This document shows, piece after piece, positions 14,033 to 21,197 of a DNA stretch of 23,588 nucleotides. The notes beneath the pieces are model-generated. The model searched no databases. It was not told where the DNA came from and was given only the letters and a program-made list of their open reading frames with translations. Source of the stretch: CBDUBS01 sp965365445 (lineage in GTDB: Bacteria > Bacteroidota > Rhodothermia > Rhodothermales > DASSAV01); NCBI GenBank assembly GCA_965365445.1, contig CBDUBS010000044.1, positions 1 to 23,588 on the forward strand, written 5' to 3'. Position 1 is the first letter of the stretch. The number at the start of each line of letters is the position of its first letter. A program made the translations under genes and the position numbers.

Positions 14033-15196
14033 GTGAAAGAATCGAGATATCACCGTTTCGGCACCCTGGCCGTCCATGCCGGGCAGGAGCCGGACCCCGC
14101 TTACGGGGCCGTCATGACACCGATTTATCAGTCGTCTACATTTGTTCAGGAAGCCCCTGCGGTGCATAAAGGGTATGAATATGCCCGGGTATCCAATCCG
14201 ACTCGAACGGCGCTGGAAGGCAACCTGGCCGCGCTCGAAAACGCCCGTTTCGCCGTCAGCTTTGCTTCGGGTGTGGCCGGCATCGACGCGATCCTGAAAA
14301 ACCTCCGGCCGGGAGACCATGTGGTGGCCATTAACGACTTGTATGGTGGTACATACCGACTCTTCAGGCAGGTATTTGAGCCGTTTGGACTGACCTTCTC
14401 GTTTGTGGACATGACGGATCTGGAGGCCGTGGAGCAGGCCTTCACCGACCGATCGAGGCTGATGTGGATCGAGACGCCCACGAATCCGCTTCTGCGTATC
14501 GTCGATATCGAAAAACTGGCCGAAATAGCTCATACCCACAATGCAGAGGTGGCCGTAGACAACACGTTTGCCTCCCCCTACCTTCAGCAGCCTCTCGCGC
14601 TCGGCGCCGACCTGGTTCTTCACTCTACTACCAAGTACCTCGGCGGTCATTCCGACGTCATCGGCGGCGTGGTTTGCACCAGCAGCGAGCATTGGGCAGA
14701 ACGATTGCGCTTCCAGATCAAATGCACAGGGGCGGCCCCGGGACCTATGGACTGCTTCCTGACCCTCCGCGGCGTAAAGACGTTGCATCTGCGCATGGAA
14801 AGACACTGCGAAAATGCCCGCCGGGTTGCCGGTTTTCTGGCGGCCCATTCACGGGTCGGACAAGTCCATTACCCGGGACTCGAATCCCACCCCGGCCACG
14901 AGATCGCACGAAAACAGATGCGCGATTTCGGCGGCATGATCTCGTTCTCGCTCGCGGACGACAGTGAAGAAAAGGCCCTTCGCGTGCTTACCGGCACGAG
15001 CGTTTTTCAACTCGCGGAAAGTCTCGGCGGCGTCGAAAGCCTGATCGAGCATCCGGCTTCCATGACCCACGCCTCCATCCCAGCGGATGTTCGGCGCTCG
15101 GCGGGCCTGGATGATTCCCTCATCCGACTTTCAGTCGGCGTGGAGGATGCCGACGATCTGATCGAGGATCTGGACCGCGCCCTCGCTCTGGTGTGA
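14033..15196 (+). CDS. Cystathionine gamma-synthase / gamma-lyase family PLP enzyme
   Basis: The protein has 387 residues and starts with GTG 14033 (KESRYHRFGTLAVHAGQ, the usual N-terminus of the family). It is a Cys/Met-metabolism PLP enzyme. Landmarks are YEYARVSNPTRTALEGNLAALE near 48-69, SFASGVAGIDAIL, the PLP-contacting VDNTFASPYLQQPLALGAD, and STTKYLGGHSDVIGG with the Schiff-base Lys201; the C-terminal SLGGVESLIEHPASMTH is diagnostic. Synthase (O-acyl-homoserine plus cysteine to cystathionine) and lyase (cystathionine to cysteine) cannot be separated from sequence alone, and no other methionine gene is adjacent. A single-gene transcript is likely: a terminator lies upstream and the next gene is convergent. 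Confidence 0.93.
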   Translation: MKESRYHRFGTLAVHAGQEPDPAYGAVMTPIYQSSTFVQEAPAVHKGYEYARVSNPTRTALEGNLAALENARFAVSFASGVAGIDAILKNLRPGDHVVAINDLYGGTYRLFRQVFEPFGLTFSFVDMTDLEAVEQAFTDRSRLMWIETPTNPLLRIVDIEKLAEIAHTHNAEVAVDNTFASPYLQQPLALGADLVLHSTTKYLGGHSDVIGGVVCTSSEHWAERLRFQIKCTGAAPGPMDCFLTLRGVKTLHLRMERHCENARRVAGFLAAHSRVGQVHYPGLESHPGHEIARKQMRDFGGMISFSLADDSEEKALRVLTGTSVFQLAESLGGVESLIEHPASMTHASIPADVRRSAGLDDSLIRLSVGVEDADDLIEDLDRALALV

Positions 15197-15274
15197 GGGT
15201 CGCGGACGAACCGCTTCATCGCGCTTCACACATCAGCCCGGGGCCGGGAGCAGTTACGATAAGCGAATGGCGGG

Positions 15275-17434
15275 TCAGTATGCCAGCACCGATCTGGCTG
15301 CTTGCAGTATGTCGCTATCCTGTGGAAGGACGGCGCGTTCGAGAGGATCTGCAAAAGGTATAGGGGTGAAGGCTCCGGCAACCCGCCGAATCGGAGCGTC
15401 GAGGTGCTCGAATGCTCCGGCGGCAATACCTGCAACGATTTCCGCTCCAAACCCCGCAAATTCGTGATCCTCATGGACGACCATCACCCGGTTCGTTTTG
15501 CGCACCGAGGCCAGAATCGTCTCCATGTCCAGCGGAATGATCGTTCTGATGTCGATGATTTCGACAGATACCCCCTCCTTCTCGAGCGCCCGAAGGGCGG
15601 TCATGGATTTGTAGACCATCATCCCGTAGGTAACGATGGTCAGGTCTGCGCCCTCGCTTACGAGGCGTGCCTTCCCAAAGGGCAGCAGGTACTCGGCATC
15701 GGGTTCGGGGGATCTGGCCTGCGCCATCCGGTACAGCGCTTTATGCTCCAGGAACAGTACGGGATCGCCCAGCCGGACCGCTGTTTTGAGCAGGCCCTTG
15801 GCATCGGCGGCATTCGAGGGGAGAGCGATCTTGAACCCCGGCATGTGCCCGAAAATGGCCTCGATGTTCTGGGAGTGGCAAAGCCCGCCGTGGATGTACC
15901 CCCCGACCGGCACACGAATGACCATCGGGCAACTCCATTCACCGTTGGATCGGTACCGGAACGATGCCACCTGATTGCGCAGGGGCTGCATGCCCGGCCA
16001 GATGTAGTCGCCGAACTGGATCTCGACTACCGGCTTGAAGCCGGCCGCCGCCAGACCCACTGCCGTTCCGATGATGGAGTTTTCGGCCAGCGGCGAGTTG
16101 AAGCATCGATGCTCGCCGAATCGATCCGTCAGGTTTCGGGTAACGGTAAAGACCCCGCCCTTTCCTTTGGCTACATCCTCTCCATACACGATCACACGGT
16201 CGTCGCGCTCCATTTCTTCGTGTAGGGCATGGTTGAGCGCGTCCACCATCACGACCGGCGAACCGTTCGGCCTGGTAGCCTCATAGTGAAGCCCCGGATC
16301 GTCCTCCCGGTAAACATGAAGCAACGCGGTAGAGGGGTCCGGATCGGTCTGTTTCTCCGCCCAGGCGGTCACCTCATCGACCTCGCGGGCTACATCACGG
16401 CGCAAGGCTCCGGCAGAGGTTTCGTCCAGTATGCCCCCTTCGATGAGTTGCATTTCCATCCGGGCCAGCGGATCGACTTTACGGTCGCTTTCCAGCTCCT
16501 CCGGGGTGCGGTACTTGGCATGGTTGTCCGAAGAAGAGTGAGGAAGGAGCCGAACCACATCGGCTACGATGCAAACCGGCCCCTTTCCCGCCCGGATATG
16601 CTCGATGGCGGCCGATACAACGGAATAGGTGGTAAAGAAATCCGTCCCGTCGATGTGGGCGCGGGCCAGCCCTTCATACCCTCGCGTGAGCTTGTAAGGC
16701 GTTCCCCCGGCGGTTTGCTCCGAAACCGGTACCGAGATGGCGTATTTGTTATCCTGCACCAGAAACAGCATCGGGGCCTTCACTCGGGCGGCCCAGTTCA
16801 GTGCTTCGTGAAAAGCTCCCTGGGAGGTGGCTCCTTCTCCGCTGGAACAGTACACGTAGGCGTCGGTCCCGAGGCGCTGCACAGCGAGGCCGGCTCCGAG
16901 CGCCGGTAAGAACTGCGCGCCCACCGACGATGAGATGGGAAGCAGATTGAAGGCCCGGCTGCTGAAGTGTTCGGCCATCTGGCGGCCGCCCGAATTGGGA
17001 TCGTCCGCTTTGGCCAGATGGTGCAGCATTACATCCCGCGCCGTGCCGCCGATGGAAAGGTACATGCACAGGTCGCGATAGTAAAAACTGAACCAGTCAT
17101 GCCCCGGTCGGGAGAGAAATCCTGTGGCCGCCTGTACGGCCTCGTGTCCGGCGCACCCGATGTGGAAGTATCCCTTGCCTTGCTTGAGCAGGGTGAGCAT
17201 CTTCTCATCCAACCGCCGGGAAAGCAGCATCGTCCGGAAAATGCGGAGTAACACCTCGGGGTCGAAATCCGCCACGCGGGCCGGAGCGACCTCAAAATCC
17301 GACTCGAAACCCACCATGGGAGCCAGGTCGTACTCTGCCGTATCACCGTCGCTCTCCAGTGGCTCGGAAAAGGACGTGACGGGAAGAACCTCACGTGCTG
17401 CGCGGGTATTTTCTGCCGGTTCGGCTTTTGCCAT
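15275..17434 (-). CDS. Fused alpha/beta E1 component of a 2-oxoacid dehydrogenase
   Basis: This 719-residue protein joins the E1 alpha and beta subunits in one chain, as seen in some Bacteroidota. E1 decarboxylates a 2-oxoacid with thiamine diphosphate and acylates the lipoyl arm of E2. The alpha half (about 57-370) has YFHIGCAGHEAVQAA, the ThDP/Mg motif GEGATSQGAF at 199-208 ending at N229 (LVQDNKYAIS), and the phosphorylation-loop-like HSSSDNHAKYRT. The beta half (about 393-719) has YGEDVAKGKGGVF, NSPLAENSIIGTAVG with Glu451, and LEHKALYR. It resembles branched-chain (2-oxoisovalerate) E1 more than pyruvate E1, but the substrate is uncertain. ATG 17434 gives MAKAEPAENT; a strong AGGAGG lies about 20 nt upstream, too far for normal use. 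No E2 or E3 gene is in the window. Confidence 0.92.
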   Translation of the reverse strand: MAKAEPAENTRAAREVLPVTSFSEPLESDGDTAEYDLAPMVGFESDFEVAPARVADFDPEVLLRIFRTMLLSRRLDEKMLTLLKQGKGYFHIGCAGHEAVQAATGFLSRPGHDWFSFYYRDLCMYLSIGGTARDVMLHHLAKADDPNSGGRQMAEHFSSRAFNLLPISSSVGAQFLPALGAGLAVQRLGTDAYVYCSSGEGATSQGAFHEALNWAARVKAPMLFLVQDNKYAISVPVSEQTAGGTPYKLTRGYEGLARAHIDGTDFFTTYSVVSAAIEHIRAGKGPVCIVADVVRLLPHSSSDNHAKYRTPEELESDRKVDPLARMEMQLIEGGILDETSAGALRRDVAREVDEVTAWAEKQTDPDPSTALLHVYREDDPGLHYEATRPNGSPVVMVDALNHALHEEMERDDRVIVYGEDVAKGKGGVFTVTRNLTDRFGEHRCFNSPLAENSIIGTAVGLAAAGFKPVVEIQFGDYIWPGMQPLRNQVASFRYRSNGEWSCPMVIRVPVGGYIHGGLCHSQNIEAIFGHMPGFKIALPSNAADAKGLLKTAVRLGDPVLFLEHKALYRMAQARSPEPDAEYLLPFGKARLVSEGADLTIVTYGMMVYKSMTALRALEKEGVSVEIIDIRTIIPLDMETILASVRKTNRVMVVHEDHEFAGFGAEIVAGIAAGAFEHLDAPIRRVAGAFTPIPFADPLERAVLPQDSDILQAARSVLAY

Positions 17435-17574
17435 AATCCTGATCTGGTCTTGTTCCTCCTGGAAAACGAACGAAACCTGCCGCGAGTAATATACGGGTTG
17501 ACAGGGAAGAACACTGCCGCGGAGAAGTGGATGATTTGGCGACAATGCTGGATGCCCGGGTTCGGTCGGACCGC

Positions 17575-19101
17575 TCAGGCAAACTCTTCGCTTTCCACCG
17601 GCTCTTCCGCATAAGGCAGTTCGAACCAGAATCGGGTGCCGCGCCCCACCGTGCTCTCGACGTGTACGGTTTCACCGTGAGCATGCAGGATCTGTTTGAC
17701 GATGCTAAGGCCCAACCCGGTGCCGCCGCTTTTCCGGGACCGATCGGGATCGACCCGGTAGAAACGCTCGAACACGCGCTCCAGGTGCTCCTCCGGGATG
17801 CCCCTCCCCGTATCGATGATCTCGATCCGAACTTTATCCAGCCTGCGACGGAAGCGGCATCGTACGGTCCCTTCGTCCGTGTAGGCGATGGCATTATCGA
17901 TCAGATTGACCAGCACTTGCCGAAGCCGGTTTCGGTCTGCCGTGACGAATATGGGTGAGTTATCCGTTTCCAACCGGAGGCCTTTTTCTTCGGCTTTGGG
18001 CCGAAGCATATCGGCGATTTCGTCGAGCAATTCCATCAGGTCGAACTGCCTCGTCTGGATCAGGTCCTCCCGGTATTCCAGTCGGGCAATCTCGATCAGG
18101 TCGTTGAACAGATTGTTCAACCGTTGCAGGTTGGAGAGCCCTTTCTCGGCATACCGCCTGCGCTGGTCCTCCTTCAGATTGGCCGTGCTCAGGGCCTCTA
18201 GGTAACCGCCCACTGCAAATATCGGGTTGCGTACCTCATGCGATACATTGCCGATGAATTCGTTTTGCAGCTGCGTCAGGCGCTCCAGTTCCTTGATTTT
18301 TTCCCTGAGGCTGCCGGCCATCTGGTTGAGCCTGCGGGCAAGGTCCTGAAATTCGGAGGCACGGGAGTGAACCCGAATGCGTTCCTCGAAATGGCCTTCA
18401 CTGATCCGGCGGGCGCTGTTGCGAACGGCGTCGAGGGGTTTCACTACGTTTCGGGCCGAAATCCATGCGCCGAGCAGCGAGAGAAACAGCACGAACCCCA
18501 TCCCTGCCAGCAGCGCCAGTTCGACGCGCTGGATGAGAGTATGAACCTGCCGCACCGACTGGTTCACCAGCACGGTCAGTCGGGGGCTGGCGCGTTCGAG
18601 AATCAGGTAATGCCGGTGGGCATCGCCCGGCATAATCATGGATTCGCTAAAACGCGTAACCCGAATCCCCTCGCTGACGGCGTCCCACCGATAGGGCCTT
18701 TCCAGAAGAGGAGCGACCCGGGCCGACTCTTCTCCATAAGCCCGATCTCCCGTAACCACATATGCATCGAACGGAGCGAGACGGTTTATATTCGTCACGA
18801 TCTCGCCTCGCTCCCCCTCGGTTCGGGCGCTATCGAAAAGCGTGACCGTCAATTGCGCTCGCTCCAGCAACGACCGGTGGACGAGGGTTTGAGCCCCCTT
18901 TCGGGCAATCAAGATCACGGCCATCCCCATTACGAGCAGGGCCATACCCACGAATAAGGCAAACGTCAGCATCATCCACGTCTGCGTGGATGCTCTTCGA
19001 GGGAACAGTCCGCCCCACCGCTTCATCATCCGACGAACGATTGTCGACCGCCTGGCCCGGGCTGGAGCGTCCGCCACGTTTTCAGACCTCGCTGGAGGCA
19101 T
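17575..19101 (-). CDS. PhoR-like sensor histidine kinase
   Basis: The protein has 508 residues. TM1 about 42-66, periplasmic sensor about 67-192, TM2 about 193-215, HAMP about 213-265, a short coiled helix, HisKA with His288 in GNVSHEVRNPIFAV, and HATPase_c with N403 (NLIDNAIAYTDEG), D430TGRG and GGTGLGLSIVKQ at 459-470. HEVRNP in place of HELRTP is a mild variant. The ATG at 19101 overlaps the response regulator stop by 20 bp. Later starts (GTG 19077 or the Met pair at 25-26) are possible, as the first 25 residues are poorly structured. The signal sensed is unknown; PhoR-like refers to the architecture, not proven phosphate sensing. Confidence 0.94.
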   Translation of the reverse strand: MPPARSENVADAPARARRSTIVRRMMKRWGGLFPRRASTQTWMMLTFALFVGMALLVMGMAVILIARKGAQTLVHRSLLERAQLTVTLFDSARTEGERGEIVTNINRLAPFDAYVVTGDRAYGEESARVAPLLERPYRWDAVSEGIRVTRFSESMIMPGDAHRHYLILERASPRLTVLVNQSVRQVHTLIQRVELALLAGMGFVLFLSLLGAWISARNVVKPLDAVRNSARRISEGHFEERIRVHSRASEFQDLARRLNQMAGSLREKIKELERLTQLQNEFIGNVSHEVRNPIFAVGGYLEALSTANLKEDQRRRYAEKGLSNLQRLNNLFNDLIEIARLEYREDLIQTRQFDLMELLDEIADMLRPKAEEKGLRLETDNSPIFVTADRNRLRQVLVNLIDNAIAYTDEGTVRCRFRRRLDKVRIEIIDTGRGIPEEHLERVFERFYRVDPDRSRKSGGTGLGLSIVKQILHAHGETVHVESTVGRGTRFWFELPYAEEPVESEEFA

Positions 19102-19786
19102 CCTCGACGAACCGGTAGCCTACCCCTCGTACCGTCTGGATATGCTGGGCATACGCGCCGAGCTTCTCGCGGAGATTCTTGATGTGGGCATCAACCGTGC
19201 GTTCGGTTACCATCATGGCGTCCTTCCAGATGGTCTCCAGGAGTTGCTGCCGGGTAAAGGCTTTCCGGGGGTGCCGGACGAGATACCTGAGCAATTCGAA
19301 CTCCGTCAGCGTAAGGCCCAGATCCTTGCCGTCGAGGGCGGCGCGGTACTCCTCCTCATAAATGGCCAGGTTTTCCACCTGAATCATCCGGCTCTCATCT
19401 ACACCGGCTCGCCTGAGCACAGCCCGTACGTGCGCTACGAGCACCTGCGGAGAAACGGGTTTCGTCAGATAATCGTCGGCCCCGATCATCAAGCCCCGCA
19501 CCTGATCTGCTTCTTCGATCTTCGCGCTGAGGAATATGATCGGGATCGTCTCGGTCTCTACCCGGGAACGCAGGCGCTGGCATACTTCGTATCCGTCCAG
19601 GCCGGGGAGCATGATATCCAGCACGATGAGGTCTATCTCGGAATTTGCTTTCTGAAGCGCCTCCTCCCCATCATAGGCCTTCAACACAGTATACCCCTCT
19701 TCCTGAAGAAAATGGCTGACGACTTCTACGACATCTTCTTCGTCGTCTACGACGAGAATGTTGGTATTCGTTTTAGGAGCGTTCAT
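19082..19786 (-). CDS. PhoB/OmpR-family response regulator
   Basis: The protein has 234 residues from ATG 19786. The receiver has VVDDEED at 12-18, phospho-acceptor Asp57 in VLDIMLPG, Ser87 and Lys109. The C-terminal winged helix has LTLTEFELLRYLVRHPRKAF, RTVDAHIKNLREKL and IQTVRGVGYRF. An in-frame extension to 19960 would run 115 bp into alr and carries no domain, so it was rejected. AGAGGA touches the ATG with no spacer, so it is probably not a working ribosome site. The gap to alr is 59 bp and the kinase gene overlaps the 3' end, so alr, regulator and kinase may share a transcript. Confidence 0.94.
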   Translation of the reverse strand: MNAPKTNTNILVVDDEEDVVEVVSHFLQEEGYTVLKAYDGEEALQKANSEIDLIVLDIMLPGLDGYEVCQRLRSRVETETIPIIFLSAKIEEADQVRGLMIGADDYLTKPVSPQVLVAHVRAVLRRAGVDESRMIQVENLAIYEEEYRAALDGKDLGLTLTEFELLRYLVRHPRKAFTRQQLLETIWKDAMMVTERTVDAHIKNLREKLGAYAQHIQTVRGVGYRFVEDASSEV

Positions 19787-19845
19787 TCCTCTGAATGGCT
19801 TGGTTTCGAGTTTGTGTACGTTACGTAAAAGGAGCTTGAACCCAT

Positions 19846-21015
19846 TTATGTGAAGATAATGTTTCTTCCGGGATCGGGATTCTTTCGATTTATTGCTTCC
19901 GGCCCTTCCAGGCCTTCTTCCGGCGCCACCCGGGTGACCCTGGCCGACACGCCGCAGCATATCTCGTACGGAATCGTCTGTGCTTGGCCGGCAACCTCCA
20001 TTACGGACGGACCACCTTGCCCAAACAGCACAACGTCATCACCCACCTGCACTCCGCCCCCCGACGAGCCCAGGTCTACCATGATCATATCCATGCAAAC
20101 CTTCCCTACGACCGGATACAGCCTGTCCCGAATGCCGACGTGCGCTACGTTCGACAGAATCCTGGGGTACCCGTCGGCATAGCCTACTCCGACGGTGGCT
20201 ATTCTGGTGGGGTGCGACGCCTTCCACGTACGTCCGTACGATACGGTAATGCCCGCTTCCACATCCTTAATCATGGCAACCCGCGATACGAAGCGCATGA
20301 CCGGCTCCAGCCGAACGGGGGGGTCCGGCTCCGGCCAATCGGTTGCTCCATACAGCGCCAGGCCCGGGCGCACGAGCGCCCGCTCGAACGATTCGTAACT
20401 TTCAGGAATGCGCAGAAGGGCGGCGCTGTTCGCCGTATGGATCGTTTCGAAAGCATCGCCGTATTCCCGAACCACTCCGGCGAACCGTTCGAGTTGCTGG
20501 TAGGCAAATGTACGGTCCTCGGCGTCTGCTGTGGCAAAATGCGTCCATAGCCCGGTTCGGAAGATACCCGCCCCCTGATTTAGCGCCTTCATGATCCGGC
20601 CAACCTCCCCGGGCTGCACCCCCAGCCGGCCCATGCCGGTATCCACCTTGAGGTGGATTCGGAGATTGAGGCCCGCGGTCGCCACGGCTTCCGCCACTTC
20701 GGCTGAAGGCACGGTTACGTCCAGGTCGTAATGGACGTACGCCGGTAGGTGTTCGGGTAGGGGAGAGGCAAAAACGAGCACGCGTCCCTCGAATCCCGCG
20801 TTTCTCAGCTCGGCGCCCTCGGCCACATTCGCCACGGCCAGCCACCTTACTCCCTCCCCGGCCAGAACACGCGCCACCGATGGCATCCCGTGCCCGTAGG
20901 CATTTGCCTTGACCACACCCATCACGTCCGCTCGGCCGACTCGCTGACGAATCGCCCGTACGTTCTCTCTCAGACAGCTCAGGTTGATCTCTGCCCGCGA
21001 GAAGGAGTGCCGCAC
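19846..21015 (-). CDS. alr: Alanine racemase
   Basis: This PLP enzyme interconverts L- and D-alanine, supplying D-Ala for peptidoglycan. The protein has 389 residues. It has RAEINLSCLRENV at the N-terminus, VVKANAYGHG with the Schiff-base Lys36, HLKVDTGMGRLG, the second catalytic base Tyr260 in VSYGRTW, VGVGYADGYPR, and VGKVCMDMIMVDLG with Met310 near the active site. GTG 21015 is chosen because it gives the usual spacing to AEINL. The frame stays open for about 60 codons upstream but has no ATG, GTG or TTG. The C-terminal tail after EEGLEGPEAI is a little longer than usual and unstructured. Confidence 0.95.
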   Translation of the reverse strand: MRHSFSRAEINLSCLRENVRAIRQRVGRADVMGVVKANAYGHGMPSVARVLAGEGVRWLAVANVAEGAELRNAGFEGRVLVFASPLPEHLPAYVHYDLDVTVPSAEVAEAVATAGLNLRIHLKVDTGMGRLGVQPGEVGRIMKALNQGAGIFRTGLWTHFATADAEDRTFAYQQLERFAGVVREYGDAFETIHTANSAALLRIPESYESFERALVRPGLALYGATDWPEPDPPVRLEPVMRFVSRVAMIKDVEAGITVSYGRTWKASHPTRIATVGVGYADGYPRILSNVAHVGIRDRLYPVVGKVCMDMIMVDLGSSGGGVQVGDDVVLFGQGGPSVMEVAGQAQTIPYEICCGVSARVTRVAPEEGLEGPEAINRKNPDPGRNIIFT

Positions 21016-21197
21016 GTCGGGAATGGTTTCCGTAAAGATTTCCGTCTTGGCCGCCGGACCGAGCGACCCTGTATGCTTAAAATCTTCACAATATAACCAT
21101 CCTGCGCTGCCAACAGAAACGGCATCCGAAAAAAGGCGAAACGAAGTGGTATTCTTATCTGCCTTATTACCGATGAGCGCTTTTTCGATGGACCGGT
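21016..21197 (-). promoter_or_regulatory. Gap before alr with candidate promoter
   Basis: This 182-bp gap is visibly more AT-rich than the flanking genes. On the minus strand TATATTG (21095 to 21089) resembles both a sigma-70 -10 box and a shortened TAnnTTTG motif, giving a leader of about 65 nt to the alr GTG. TTTCTG lies about 18 bp further upstream as a poor -35. No terminator hairpin for the GH92 gene was seen. Confidence 0.3.

Noticed and set aside
15302..16225. 307-codon plus-strand frame opposite the E1 gene
   Set aside because: Low-complexity Arg/Asp/His composition with no motif, antisense to a complete enzyme.
21016..21195. N-terminal extension of alanine racemase through an open frame
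   Set aside because: No ATG, GTG or TTG in that frame, AT-rich composition, and the GTG at 21015 already gives the family's normal N-terminus.
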